Assembly: GCA_019752015.1 (NCBI GenBank)
Contig: JAIEMQ010000013.1
Coordinates: 62,001-126,000 of the forward strand
From: Cyanobacteriota bacterium
Lineage (GTDB): Bacteria > Acidobacteriota > Vicinamibacteria > Vicinamibacterales > UBA2999
Length of the DNA: 64,000 nucleotides
Direction of reading: 5' to 3'
Shown here: positions 1-9,342 of the stretch, one piece after another
How positions within the stretch are numbered: position 1 is the stretch's first letter
Layout of the letters: every line of letters begins with the position of its first letter
Position numbers and translations under genes: made by a program
The notes under the pieces: model-generated
Told to the model about the DNA's origin: nothing
Seen by the model: only the letters and a program-made list of their open reading frames with translations
Databases searched by the model: none

Positions 1-1
1 A

Positions 2-673
2 GTCGAGACGCCGGAAGGCATCCTCATCGAGCTGCGTCCAGCCGGCCTCGTCGTTCGCTCGTACGCGTTCGCGGTCGACTGGGGGATTCGCCTGGCGGTC
101 CTCTATGCCGTCGCGATGCTGACCGCGTTCATCGGCGGGGTCGGCCTGGCGGTGTGGCTGATCCTGCTGTTCGCCTGCGAGTGGCTCTATCCGATCGTCT
201 TCGAGCTGAAGGGATCCGGAGCGACGCCGGGCAAGCGCGTGTTCAAACTGAAAGTGACGATGGACAACGGCTTGCCCGTGACGCCGGCGGCGTCGATCAC
301 GCGCAACCTGCTTCGCGTTGCGGACTTCCTGCCATTTGGTTTCGGCTTTGCGATCGCCAGCATGCTGATGCGCAAAGACTACAAGCGCCTTGGCGACATT
401 GCCGCCGGCACCATGGTCGTGCACCAGCAAAAGCCGGCAGGGAAGCCGGTGCTCGCCGATGTGCCGCCCATCACACCCGCGACGGCGCTGGCACCGCGCA
501 CGCAAGCCGCGCTGATCGCGCTGGCGGCTCGCGCGCCGTTCCTCACCGTCGAGCGGCTCGATGAGCTCGCCGCAATCGCGGCACCGGTATCAGGAGACGC
601 GCGGCGATCGGGCCGGCGTGTCACGCATCGTGTGCTTGGCGTCGCGCAGTGGGCGATGGGGAGACGTGAGTGA
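2..673 (+). CDS. RDD family membrane protein (5' truncated by window edge)
   Basis: The reading frame is open from base 2, so the ORF-track start at 116 is internal and the true start lies before the window. The visible N-terminus has the RDD signature (an R...AFAVDWGIR stretch with Arg and Asp at the start of a hydrophobic segment) and a second membrane segment near LILLFACEWLY, followed by a loop with GSGATPGKRVF, a hallmark of RDD proteins. The C-terminus is a soluble tail rich in Ala and Arg. The molecular role of RDD proteins is mostly unknown. Its stop overlaps the next gene's start as GTGA, which places it as an upstream gene of the MoxR/DUF58 operon. The family call is firm; the function is not known. 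Confidence 0.85.
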   Translation, partial: VETPEGILIELRPAGLVVRSYAFAVDWGIRLAVLYAVAMLTAFIGGVGLAVWLILLFACEWLYPIVFELKGSGATPGKRVFKLKVTMDNGLPVTPAASITRNLLRVADFLPFGFGFAIASMLMRKDYKRLGDIAAGTMVVHQQKPAGKPVLADVPPITPATALAPRTQAALIALAARAPFLTVERLDELAAIAAPVSGDARRSGRRVTHRVLGVAQWAMGRRE

Positions 674-1638
674 CGCCCCTGCAGTTCGAGCAGCTGTACG
701 ACAAGGAGTGGGATGAGCTCGAGCTGAGCCTCGATCGTCATGCCGCGGCGCCGTCAGCCCGCGCCATCGCCGGCGCGCGATTCACCGAGCTGTACCGCCA
801 CACCTGCGGGCACCTGGCGATCGCGAGGGGGCGATCGTACCCGCCTCACCTGATCGATCGGCTCGAGCACTTGACCGCCGAATGCCACCAGTTGATCTAT
901 CAGCAGCGCGAGTTGGGCGCCGGGGCGCTGCTGAGAATCATCACCCGCGATTTTCCCGCGGCGGTCCGTGCGCACTCTGCGTACGTCGCGACGGCCACCG
1001 CGTTGTTCCTGGTGCCGACACTGGTGCTCGGCTTCCTCGTGTATACGCAACCGGAGTTGATCCTGTCGGTGGTTGACGCAGAGACCGCGGCGGAGTTCGA
1101 CGCGATGTACTCGGGCGGCGCGCAATCGATCGGCCGGCTTCGCGATGTCGACACGGACTGGGCAATGTTCGGCCACTACATCCGGAACAATATTGGCGTG
1201 GCCTTTCAGTGTTTCGCGGGCGGTCTCTTCGCGGGACTCGGGTCGATTTTCTTCCTCGCCTTCAACGGCGCGTACGGCGGCGCGATTGCCGGGTACCTGA
1301 CGGAACGCGGACTCGGCCACATTTTCTATTCGTTCATCGTCACGCACGCCGCGTTCGAACTGACGGCGATCGTGCTGGCCGGCGCCGCCGGACTACGCAT
1401 CGGGCACTCGCTGCTCGCGCCGGGCCGGCAGACCCGCGTGCAATCGCTGATCGCCGCGTCACGGCAGGCGATCGTCCTGTTGTACGGTGTCACCGCCATG
1501 CTGGTCGTGGCCGCGGTGATCGAAGCGTTCTGGTCGTCGGCGACCTGGATGCCCGTGTCGGTGAAATACGGCGTCGCGGGGCTGTGCTGGTCCGCGGTGT
1601 TCGCCTACTTCGCGTTCCAGGGACGCCATGCTCGTTGA
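670..1638 (+). CDS. Stage II sporulation protein M-like membrane protein (SpoIIM/DUF95)
   Basis: A 322-residue protein starting with GTG in a GTGA overlap with the preceding RDD gene. The first 90 residues are soluble and charged. They are followed by about five membrane segments, including a glycine-rich pair around GGLFAGLGSIFFLAFNGAYGG and an HAAFELTAIVLAG stretch, both typical of the SpoIIM superfamily. In endospore formers SpoIIM belongs to a peptidoglycan-degrading complex. In non-sporulating bacteria the family is regularly encoded beside RDD, MoxR and DUF58 genes, as here, and its role is unknown. There is no other sporulation gene in the window, so I do not infer sporulation. Confidence 0.85.
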   Translation: MTPLQFEQLYDKEWDELELSLDRHAAAPSARAIAGARFTELYRHTCGHLAIARGRSYPPHLIDRLEHLTAECHQLIYQQRELGAGALLRIITRDFPAAVRAHSAYVATATALFLVPTLVLGFLVYTQPELILSVVDAETAAEFDAMYSGGAQSIGRLRDVDTDWAMFGHYIRNNIGVAFQCFAGGLFAGLGSIFFLAFNGAYGGAIAGYLTERGLGHIFYSFIVTHAAFELTAIVLAGAAGLRIGHSLLAPGRQTRVQSLIAASRQAIVLLYGVTAMLVVAAVIEAFWSSATWMPVSVKYGVAGLCWSAVFAYFAFQGRHAR

Positions 1639-2362
1639 TACGCTCTCGGTGCGGCTGCGGCCGCGCACGCCCAACGAAGCGATCGATCTCGGCGTGCGGC
1701 TGTGCCAGAGCGCGGCGCCCGCGGTGTACCGCTGCTATTTCGTCGCCTTCATTCCGGTGCTGGCGATCGCGCTGGCGTCCACGGAGCTCATCGGCTGGTA
1801 TTCGACGATCGTGATCTGGTGGTTCAAGCCGTGGCTCGATCGCACGATCCTGTTCGTGCTGTCGCGCGCCGCGTTCGGGCAACCGACGAGCGTCGGCGAT
1901 CTGTGGCGGTCGCAGTGGCGGGTGTGCTGGCGGCCGTTGTTGTTCCTCTTGACCGTACGGCGGTGCTCGCTGTGGCGGTCGCTCACTGAACCCGTGTACC
2001 TGCTGGAAGACGGTCCGGCGATCGGCTCGAGCGATCGCATCATCCAGATTCGCCATCGCGTCGTCGGCTCCGCGTTCATGATGACGCAGACGTTCATCGG
2101 CATCGAGTTCTCGGTCGTCATGGGCCTGTTCTCGCTGTTCTGGTGGTTCGCGCCGACCGGAACGTCGTTCGATCTCTCGCAACTGTTCAGCGAAGATCCG
2201 CCGGTATTTTTTGCGGTCGCGAACTTCATCACCTATTCGCTCGGCGTCTTTCTGCTCGAGCCGTTTTACGTCGCCGCTGGTTTTGCGATGTACCTGAACC
2301 GGCGGGCCGAGCTCGAGGCGTGGGACATCGAGCAGGAGCTGAAGCGTGCATTCGCGGCGTAA
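1628..2362 (+). CDS. Multi-pass membrane protein of the MoxR/DUF58 operon
   Basis: A 244-residue protein with several hydrophobic segments (near AFIPVLAIALASTELIGW, IVIWWF, FSVVMGLFSLFWWF and FLLEPFYVAAGFAMYLN) and a conserved-looking C-terminal tail RRAELEAWDIEQELK. The ATG lies 11 bases inside the end of the SpoIIM-like gene and its own 3' end overlaps the DUF4129 gene, so translation is probably coupled. I do not recognise a named domain. The position suggests it is the membrane partner that usually accompanies SpoIIM/RDD and DUF4129 in these clusters. Function unknown. Confidence 0.8.
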   Translation: MLVDTLSVRLRPRTPNEAIDLGVRLCQSAAPAVYRCYFVAFIPVLAIALASTELIGWYSTIVIWWFKPWLDRTILFVLSRAAFGQPTSVGDLWRSQWRVCWRPLLFLLTVRRCSLWRSLTEPVYLLEDGPAIGSSDRIIQIRHRVVGSAFMMTQTFIGIEFSVVMGLFSLFWWFAPTGTSFDLSQLFSEDPPVFFAVANFITYSLGVFLLEPFYVAAGFAMYLNRRAELEAWDIEQELKRAFAA

Positions 2363-3110
2363 CCTGCGGCCCGCCGGCGCGGTCACCGTCGTCCTGCTGC
2401 TGGCCGTGTCGCCGGCCGCGCAGGAGCAACCAACGGTCCCGGCGTACACGCAGGAAGAGATCGACGCCGCGATCCAGAAGGTCAAGCAGGATCCGAACAT
2501 CGGCGGCACCCGCACCATGAGGATGTTGAAGTGGACGGAGACCGAGCGAAAGCCGCGAAACAGCAATCGTGGCTGGCTGTCCTGGGTCACCGGCTTCTTC
2601 GGCTGGGGGATGCAGTCGGCGCGCTACCTGGTGTGGCTGGGCCTCGCGGGGCTCGCCGGCTGGCTGGGCCTGTATCTCTTCCGCGCGATACAGACGCGCG
2701 GCCTCGATGTGACGGCCGCGGACACGTTCGTGCCGCCGACGCACGTGCGCAATCTCGATATTCGGCCCGAAAGCCTGCCGCCGAACATCGGCGCCGCGGC
2801 GTGGAAGCTGTGGGAGCGCGGCGATCACCGTGCCGCGCTGTCGCTGCTGTATCGAGGATTGCTGTCGCGGCTGACGCACGTGCATCGCGTGCCGATTCTC
2901 GACTCGACCACCGAAGGCGACTGTCTCGTGTTGCTCTCCGGACGCGTGCCCGCAAAGACCGGGGATTACGCCGCTCAACTCGTCGAGGCGTGGAGGGGAT
3001 TCGTCTACGGCGGCACCGCGGCGCCGACGCCGGCGGTGCAGACGCTGTGCGATGGATTCGCCGGCGCGCTCGATCGATCGGTCGCGCGCAAGATTGAAGG
3101 CGGCGAATGA
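2346..3110 (+). CDS. DUF4129 domain-containing membrane protein
   Basis: A 254-residue protein starting with GTG inside the preceding gene. It has an N-terminal signal-like segment (AGAVTVVLLLAVSPAAQ), a periplasmic stretch, one membrane segment (YLVWLGLAGLAGWLGLYLF, about residues 92-110), then a cytosolic C-terminal helical domain with WERGDHRAALSLLYRGLLSRL. That helical motif is characteristic of DUF4129, a domain common next to transglutaminase-like, MoxR and DUF58 genes. The biochemical role is unknown. The stop overlaps the next start (ATGA). Confidence 0.85.
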   Translation: MHSRRNLRPAGAVTVVLLLAVSPAAQEQPTVPAYTQEEIDAAIQKVKQDPNIGGTRTMRMLKWTETERKPRNSNRGWLSWVTGFFGWGMQSARYLVWLGLAGLAGWLGLYLFRAIQTRGLDVTAADTFVPPTHVRNLDIRPESLPPNIGAAAWKLWERGDHRAALSLLYRGLLSRLTHVHRVPILDSTTEGDCLVLLSGRVPAKTGDYAAQLVEAWRGFVYGGTAAPTPAVQTLCDGFAGALDRSVARKIEGGE

Positions 3111-4264
3111 CGCGATCCCATTGGGCCGGCCTCGTGAGCGTCGTCGCGCTGGTGATGCTGATCGTCTACATTGCGGCGAACACGTATTGGGAGGACGTGC
3201 CGATCCCAACACCGCCGAAAGGCGAGGCGATCACCAATCCTTTTTATGCCGCGCAGAAGTTTGCCGAGGCCCTCGGCGCCACGACCAGGCGCGAGCGTTT
3301 GCTCGTCGTGCCGTCGCCGCAAGCGGTGATGGTGCTGTCGGTGTGGCACTGGGATCTGACGCCGCAGCGGCAGGCCGCCATCAAACCGTGGGTCGAATCC
3401 GGTGGACGCCTCGTTGTCGACCGCATGCTCTCCGGTGACCTGAGCGAATTCGAATCCTGGTCTGGCCTCGAGTGGGAATACAACGAAGAGGCCGCCGACA
3501 AGTATTTCGAGAACATCAACGACAACGGCTCTCAGAGCCACCGCTGCGCGCCGGCCAACCAGGTGATGCCGCAACCGGGCAACTCCTACGTGTTATGTGG
3601 AGAGGATTTTTCATTCCTGAAATCGTCGCGGCCGGTCCAGTGGGCGCTTGAAAGCGAAGCCGGTCATCAGGCCATGCGCGTCGCGGTGGGGAAGGGCAGC
3701 GTCACGATCATCAACGGCACGCCGTTCACCGGACAGCAATTGTTCGAGGGCGATCACGCCGCGGCCTTCGTCGCGGCGGCGCAGCTGCAGCGCGGCGACG
3801 AGATCATCTTCCTGACCGAGGATGATCATCCGGCGCTGCTGGCACTGATGTGGAATTACGGCGCTCCGGCCGTGACCGCATTCCTGGTGCTGGTTGGACT
3901 GTTCCTGTGGCGCGGCGCGATCCGCTTTGGCCCCACGATTGGCGTGCCGGAGCCGCGGCGCCGCTCGATGGCCGAACAGATCCGCGGCAGCGGCCACTTC
4001 GCGTTGAAGTTCGGCGAAGGCGCGCCGCTTCACGCCGCCGCCGTGCGCGCGCTGACCGAAGCGGCCAACCGCCGCATCCCGGCCTACGCGCGGCTGTCGC
4101 GGCCGCAACGCATTGCCGCGCTCGGCACGGCCACGGGCATGAGCGGTGAATCGCTGGTCAACGCCACCGATGGCGCCAGCAAGCGTCGTCCCAAGGAGCT
4201 CCCGAATACCCTCGCGCTGATCGAGAGCGCGCGGCGTCAACTTCTCAAACGCGGCGATCACTGA
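3107..4264 (+). CDS. DUF4350 domain-containing protein
   Basis: A 385-residue protein with an N-terminal membrane anchor (LVSVVALVMLIVYIAANTYW) and a periplasmic domain of about 200 residues that contains ESGGRLVVDRML, a glutamine-amidotransferase-like fold motif expected of DUF4350. A second membrane segment follows near residues 248-270 (APAVTAFLVLVGLFLW), then a cytosolic tail beginning RFGP. The family is almost always found in DUF4129-DUF4350-MoxR-DUF58 operons, as here. No catalytic residues can be assigned. The gene starts in an ATGA overlap and ends 15 bases before the MoxR gene. Confidence 0.8.
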   Translation: MTRSHWAGLVSVVALVMLIVYIAANTYWEDVPIPTPPKGEAITNPFYAAQKFAEALGATTRRERLLVVPSPQAVMVLSVWHWDLTPQRQAAIKPWVESGGRLVVDRMLSGDLSEFESWSGLEWEYNEEAADKYFENINDNGSQSHRCAPANQVMPQPGNSYVLCGEDFSFLKSSRPVQWALESEAGHQAMRVAVGKGSVTIINGTPFTGQQLFEGDHAAAFVAAAQLQRGDEIIFLTEDDHPALLALMWNYGAPAVTAFLVLVGLFLWRGAIRFGPTIGVPEPRRRSMAEQIRGSGHFALKFGEGAPLHAAAVRALTEAANRRIPAYARLSRPQRIAALGTATGMSGESLVNATDGASKRRPKELPNTLALIESARRQLLKRGDH

Positions 4265-4279
4265 CCACGGACCCCAACG

Positions 4280-5242
4280 ATGAGCGACATTCCGCAAGCC
4301 AAGGTTCTCCTCAACGATCTGCGCACGGCGATCGGCCACGCCATGGTCGGCCAGTCCGCCGTGGTCGAGCAGGTGCTGATTGCCCTGGTGGCGTCGGGTC
4401 ACGTCCTGATCGAGGGCGTGCCGGGACTCGGCAAGACGCTGCTGGTGCGCGCGCTCTCGCAGGCAATGTCGCTGGCCTATGCGCGCGTCCAGTTCACGCC
4501 GGACATGATGCCGTCCGACATCACCGGCCACGCGATGCTCGATCCGTCAACGCGCGAGCTGCGCGTCATGCGCGGACCGGTGTTCACGCAGATCCTGCTC
4601 GCCGACGAGATCAACCGCGCGCCCGCGAAGACACAGAGCGCGCTCCTCGAAGTAATGCAGGAGTATCAGGTCACGATCGAAGGCCAGGCACACCAGCTGC
4701 CGAAGCCCTTCATGGTGCTGGCGACGCAGAACCCCGTCGAGACCGAAGGCACCTATCCGCTGCCGGAAGCGCAGCTCGATCGGTTCCTGTTCAAGATCGA
4801 GATCGGCTATCCGTCGGCGGCGGAGGAAGCCAACGTCGTGTCGCGCGTCACCAACAACCAGGCCGGAGACGAGCTGCCGCTCGAACACGTGAAGCCGGTG
4901 CTCGACCAGGCCGGGGTGTCGTCACTGCAGGCGATGGCCGCGGCGCAGCGCGTTGACGAACAGGTCATTGACTATGCCGTCCGGATCGCGCGCGCGACGC
5001 GCGCGTTCCCCGGGCTCGCGATTGGCGCCGGATCGCGCGGCGCCCTTGCACTGGTGCGCGGCGCCCGCGCCGCGGCGCTGCTCGAGGGCCGCAACTATGC
5101 GACACCGGACGACATCAAGAGGGTGGCGCTGCCGGCGCTGCGGAACCGCGTTGCGCTCGCGCCCGACGCCATGCTCGAAGGACGAAGCGCGAACGACATC
5201 CTGAATGCGGTGATGGCGGCAACGCCGGCGCCGCGCGCGTAA
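4280..5242 (+). CDS. MoxR-family AAA+ ATPase
   Basis: A 320-residue AAA+ ATPase of the MoxR subfamily. It shows Walker A GVPGLGKT near residue 49, Walker B ILLADEINRAP, sensor region MVLATQNPVETEGTYPLPEAQLDRF, and the C-terminal lid helices. MoxR ATPases act as chaperones that remodel or activate partner proteins carrying von Willebrand A-like domains; the DUF58 protein encoded seven bases downstream is the usual partner. Length and motif order are normal. In this operon it probably drives maturation or control of an envelope complex, but the client is not known. Confidence 0.95.
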   Translation: MSDIPQAKVLLNDLRTAIGHAMVGQSAVVEQVLIALVASGHVLIEGVPGLGKTLLVRALSQAMSLAYARVQFTPDMMPSDITGHAMLDPSTRELRVMRGPVFTQILLADEINRAPAKTQSALLEVMQEYQVTIEGQAHQLPKPFMVLATQNPVETEGTYPLPEAQLDRFLFKIEIGYPSAAEEANVVSRVTNNQAGDELPLEHVKPVLDQAGVSSLQAMAAAQRVDEQVIDYAVRIARATRAFPGLAIGAGSRGALALVRGARAAALLEGRNYATPDDIKRVALPALRNRVALAPDAMLEGRSANDILNAVMAATPAPRA

Positions 5243-5248
5243 TTCGCG

Positions 5249-6607
5249 ATGCACCTCCGCGTCATCCCCAGCCGGCTGCTGCTCGCCATCGTTGGCGGCA
5301 GTGTCGTCGTCTCAACGGCGGCATTGATTGCCGGCGTCAGCGTTGAGCTCGTGGGGACGGCGGCCGCACTCGGCGGAGCAGTGCTGGCCCTGGCGACGCT
5401 GGGGGATTACCAGATCACCAGGCGGACGTGGCGAGAGTCGAAGCCGGAGATGAAACGCGGCTTGCCGGCCGCCTTCGCGATCGGTGTCCGCAAGCCGGTC
5501 ACGCTGTCGATCACCATGAAAGGCTCGCTGCGGTGGAGCTGCGAGGTCTACGATCACGCCGCGTCGAGCCTCGTCACCGAAGGACTGCCGCTGCCGCTGG
5601 AGCTCGCCGGCGGCACTGAAACCGACACGCTCTATTGGGTCGTGCCGACCGTGCGCGGCGAGGTCCAGTTCGCTCCAGCCGATGTGCGGCTGCGCTCGCG
5701 GCTCGGCCTGTGCGAAGTCCTCGAGCGGCTCGGCGAAGTCGAGAGCCGCCGCGTGTTTCCCGACTTCGCGCAGGTCGCGCGCTATGCGTGGCTGGCCGGC
5801 GATCGCCGGCTGCAGGAAATCGGCATCAAGACCTACCAGCAGCGCGGTGAGGGCACCGACTTCAAGCAGCTGACCGAGTACCGCATCGGCGATCCGGTAC
5901 GCCACATCGACTGGCGCGCCACGCTGCGGCAGGCGCGGCCGATCATCCGCGAGTTCCAGGACGAGCGCGATCAGTGCGTGATGATGCTGGTCGATTGCGG
6001 CCGCCGCATGCGCGCCCACGACACCGACAGCGTGATCGGCACCACGCACTTCGATCAGGTCCTGAACGCGGTGATGCTGCTCGGCTACGTCGCGCTGCAG
6101 CGCGGCGACGCGGTCGGCGCCATGACCTTCGGGACGCCGCCCGAAGACGAGCGCTCCTTCGCCGCCAGGAAAGGGAAGCAGGCCCTGCAGGGACTGATGA
6201 GCGAGTTCTTCGGCGTCCAGCCGACGCTCGAACATTCGGACTATGTCCTCGCCGCGCAGCAGTTGCTGCGACGGCAACGCCGCCGGGCGCTGGTGATCAT
6301 CATCACTAATTTCCGGGACGAGGACGCCTCGGAGCTCAGTCACGCGCTGAAGCTGCTGCGATCGCGGCACCTGGTGCTGGTCGCGAGCTTACGCGAGCGA
6401 ATTGTCGGTGAGCTGATCATGCAGCCGCTCGTCAGCAGCGAGTCGGCGATTGAAATCGCCGGCGCGCAGCTATACGAGCAGGCGCGGCGCGATGCGTTCA
6501 ACAGGCTGGCCGATCGCGATGCGCTGATGGTCGACGCCGAAGCCGATCAGCTGGGTATCGCGCTCGTCAATCGCTATCACGCCGTGAAGCGCGCCGGCAA
6601 AATCTGA
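5249..6607 (+). CDS. DUF58 domain-containing protein, MoxR partner
   Basis: A 452-residue protein with two adjacent N-terminal membrane segments (ending about residue 50) and a large cytosolic region. The DUF58 core motif is intact: EYRIGDPVRHIDWRATLR, followed by a vWA-like segment VMMLVDCGRRM with Asp in the metal-site position. It is the last gene of the RDD-to-DUF58 operon and ends convergently 16 bases from the ADOP permease. DUF58 proteins are thought to be the vWA-type partners of MoxR ATPases; the exact task is unknown. Confidence 0.9.
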   Translation: MHLRVIPSRLLLAIVGGSVVVSTAALIAGVSVELVGTAAALGGAVLALATLGDYQITRRTWRESKPEMKRGLPAAFAIGVRKPVTLSITMKGSLRWSCEVYDHAASSLVTEGLPLPLELAGGTETDTLYWVVPTVRGEVQFAPADVRLRSRLGLCEVLERLGEVESRRVFPDFAQVARYAWLAGDRRLQEIGIKTYQQRGEGTDFKQLTEYRIGDPVRHIDWRATLRQARPIIREFQDERDQCVMMLVDCGRRMRAHDTDSVIGTTHFDQVLNAVMLLGYVALQRGDAVGAMTFGTPPEDERSFAARKGKQALQGLMSEFFGVQPTLEHSDYVLAAQQLLRRQRRRALVIIITNFRDEDASELSHALKLLRSRHLVLVASLRERIVGELIMQPLVSSESAIEIAGAQLYEQARRDAFNRLADRDALMVDAEADQLGIALVNRYHAVKRAGKI

Positions 6608-6623
6608 TGCGCCGGCGCCCCCG

Positions 6624-9290
6624 TTACGATTCTCTGAGCGCGGCCATCGGATCGATGCGCGCCGCCCGCTGCGCGGGCAAGTACGCCGCCACCAGCGCCG
6701 CGACCGCCAGCACCGCGCTGATGATCGCCAGCGTGACGATGCTGTTGGTCACCATCTCGAATAACAGCGCCTCCATGATGCGGCCGGCGCCAAAGCCGAG
6801 CGCCGCGCCGATCACCGTGCCGGCAATCGTGATGAAGACCGCGCGCCGCGTGATCGCGCGCACCACCTGCCAGCGTCCGGCACCGAGGGCCATTCGCACG
6901 CCAATCTCCTGCGTCCGCTGCGTGGTCAGGAACGCCATCAAGCTGTAGATGCCGATGATCGACAGCACCAGCGCGATCAGGCCGACCACCCCCAGTGCGC
7001 GAGAGATGAAGACGAAGCCGCCGGCGCGGTCTTCAACCAGCTGGTCCAGCGTCATCAACGAGGCAATCGGTTGATCGGCGTCCACCGAAGACACCGCACG
7101 ACGGAGATCGCCGGCGAGCGCGTTTGGATCACCCACCGTCCTGACGGCAAACGCCACCGAGTAAGGCGCGACCTGGGTCAGCGGCCGGTAGACCGTGTCG
7201 TACTGACGCACGAACCAGTTGTGCACCATGTTGCCGGAAACGCCGATGACCGTGATCCACGGGCCGTCGAGCGCCAGACGGAATCGCTTGCCGATCGGAT
7301 CGGCATCCGGCCAATACCGGCTGGCCAACGCGGCGCTCACGACCGCGACTTGCGGACCGTCGGCGCGATCGGAATCGTCGAAGAGCCGCCCTTGGATCAA
7401 CGGGATCTTCATCGCAGCGAAGTAGTCAGGCGTCCCGCTGCGGTATTGCGCCCAGCGCGCCTCGTGCTCCTTCAGTTCCACGCCCTCGGGAAAAAAACGG
7501 CGGCTGTTGTTGTTGAACGCGGCTGGAATAATGCTGGTCGCGCCGATGTTCGACACCGCGGGGATGGTGCGCATGCTGTCCTCGACACTCGTGATGAAGC
7601 GCCGCCGCTTGTCCGCATCGCTGTAATTGCGTTCCGGCAGGTTCAGCTGCGCCACCAGCACGCCGTTCTTGTCGAAGCCGAGCACGCCATTCACCGTCCT
7701 GTAAGCGGCGCTCATCGCGAGCGACGACGCGAAGACGAGAGCCAGAGCCAGCGCGACCTGTGTGATTGCCAGCGTGCTGCGCAGCCACTGCCGGTTCCGC
7801 CCCGGCGTCAGCGTGCGGCCGGATTGACGAAGCGTGTCTGAGACCTGTGTGCGCATGGCCTGCATCGCCGGCAGGACCGAGAACACGGTCATCGCCACCG
7901 TGCCGAGCGCGGCGGTTACCAGGAACAGCTCGAGGTCAATGCGAATGTACGCCCACCCCGGTATGAAGCGCAGCACTGAAGCGGGAATCGACGCGCGCGA
8001 CAAGGCGAGACCGATGCCGATGAACGGCATCGATAACAGCACGGCGCCCATCGACAGGATCAATCCTTCGAGCAGCGTCTGCGCGAACAGCCGCGCACGG
8101 CTCGCGCCGAGTGCGAGACGAATCGAGTATTCCGACGTGCGCTCGGCGCCGCGCGCCATCAGCAGGTTGGCGATGTTCGCGCACGCAATCAGCAGCAACA
8201 GCAGCGCAGCCGCCTGCCAGACGCCGACGAACGCGCCGGCACCGGGATCCGACATGCCTTTCGTGAACGACATCACCCGTGCGTAGCGCTTGGTGTTGGT
8301 GTCGGGGTGATCGCGGCGCTGCGTATCGACAATCGTTTCGAGCTCAGCTCGCGCCTGTTCAAGCGAAGCGCCATCCTGGAGGAGTCCATACACGCCGAGA
8401 ATCCCGGCGCGGCGATTGGCCCACTGCTCACCGGTCAGCGCGGCCGGCGCCCACACCTCGGCGCCATCGGGCGTGTTGAAACCGGGCGGCGCGATGCCGA
8501 CCACTTCATACAACTCGCCGTCCAGCCGTACCTGCTTGCCGATGATCTGCGGATCCGACGCGAACCGCCGCGTCCACAGGCCGTGACCGAGCACAACGCG
8601 GTGATGCTGCCCCTGCTGCGTCTCACTCGCCAGGAATTCGCGACCCATCACCGGCTTCACGCTCAGTAATTCGAAGAATCCCGGCGAGATGAAAAAGCCG
8701 GGGACCTGCTCGGGAATGTCGACGCCCGACAGGTTCGCGTCCCACCACTGGTAGGTGGCCCAGCCCTTGACGCTCTTCGCCTGGGCCTGCCACTCGCGAA
8801 AATCCGCGGCCGTGACGTTGGCGCGATCGAAGAACGCGTCTTCGGGTGCGACGGTGGTCGCGACGATGAGCCGCTCGACGCCGGCAAACCGGTACGGCCG
8901 AAGCACGAGCGCATCGAGCAGGCTGAAGGTCGTGCTGTTGGCCGCAAGCGCGAGAGCCAAGGTCAGTATCACCGCCACCGACAGCATGGGCCGCTGCGTC
9001 GTGGCGCGCCAGGCATACAGCACATCGCGGGTCGCGCCCGTCCACCACGGTCCCGATGTTTCCGCGGCGGCAATCGTGAACCATCGCACCGGTGGTTTGC
9101 GGCGCAGCGCGCGCATCACGCCGTACCGCACGGCAATCCCGAGGCTCTGGCGCGTGTGCCACCGCTTCGCGCTCGCGCCGCCGAAGCGAGCCGCATGTCG
9201 CGCCGATTCTTCGCGCAAATCGCCGATCACCGATTCTCGGAGCCCGATATCTCGAATGACGGTTGAGAGAAGCTGTTCGGCAAAATTCAT
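6624..9290 (-). CDS. ADOP-type ABC transporter permease (MacB/FtsX-like, duplicated, orphan)
   Basis: An 888-residue permease with an N-terminal cytosolic helical prefix (IRDIGLRESVIGDLREE...) and then two tandem MacB/FtsX units. The first membrane helix is followed by a periplasmic MacB-PCD domain and an FtsX core around LLLLIACANIANLLMARGAERTSEY; the second half repeats this and ends with AAYLPAQRAARIDPMAALRES. This duplicated, prefix-carrying layout without an adjacent ATPase gene is the acidobacterial duplicated orphan permease. It is encoded directly after padR on the same strand, 52 bases apart, and a purine-rich AGAAGG lies about 8 bases before the ATG. The substrate is unknown. Confidence 0.92.
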   Translation of the reverse strand: MNFAEQLLSTVIRDIGLRESVIGDLREESARHAARFGGASAKRWHTRQSLGIAVRYGVMRALRRKPPVRWFTIAAAETSGPWWTGATRDVLYAWRATTQRPMLSVAVILTLALALAANSTTFSLLDALVLRPYRFAGVERLIVATTVAPEDAFFDRANVTAADFREWQAQAKSVKGWATYQWWDANLSGVDIPEQVPGFFISPGFFELLSVKPVMGREFLASETQQGQHHRVVLGHGLWTRRFASDPQIIGKQVRLDGELYEVVGIAPPGFNTPDGAEVWAPAALTGEQWANRRAGILGVYGLLQDGASLEQARAELETIVDTQRRDHPDTNTKRYARVMSFTKGMSDPGAGAFVGVWQAAALLLLLIACANIANLLMARGAERTSEYSIRLALGASRARLFAQTLLEGLILSMGAVLLSMPFIGIGLALSRASIPASVLRFIPGWAYIRIDLELFLVTAALGTVAMTVFSVLPAMQAMRTQVSDTLRQSGRTLTPGRNRQWLRSTLAITQVALALALVFASSLAMSAAYRTVNGVLGFDKNGVLVAQLNLPERNYSDADKRRRFITSVEDSMRTIPAVSNIGATSIIPAAFNNNSRRFFPEGVELKEHEARWAQYRSGTPDYFAAMKIPLIQGRLFDDSDRADGPQVAVVSAALASRYWPDADPIGKRFRLALDGPWITVIGVSGNMVHNWFVRQYDTVYRPLTQVAPYSVAFAVRTVGDPNALAGDLRRAVSSVDADQPIASLMTLDQLVEDRAGGFVFISRALGVVGLIALVLSIIGIYSLMAFLTTQRTQEIGVRMALGAGRWQVVRAITRRAVFITIAGTVIGAALGFGAGRIMEALLFEMVTNSIVTLAIISAVLAVAALVAAYLPAQRAARIDPMAALRES

Positions 9291-9300
9291 AATCTGAGCC

Positions 9301-9342
9301 TTCTGTGCCTTCTGTGGCCCTGGTGTGCTTCTGTGGCCCTGG
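9301..9342. repeat. 14-bp direct repeat in padR-ADOP spacer
   Basis: TTCTGTGGCCCTGG occurs at 9310-9323 and 9329-9342, preceded by a partial copy. On the minus strand this gives repeated CACAGAAGG units, the last of which can serve as the ribosome binding site of the permease gene. Confidence 0.7.

Noticed and set aside
670-1638. SpoIIM-like gene as evidence for endospore formation
   Set aside because: The family is common in non-sporulating bacteria next to MoxR/DUF58 genes, and no other sporulation gene is present.
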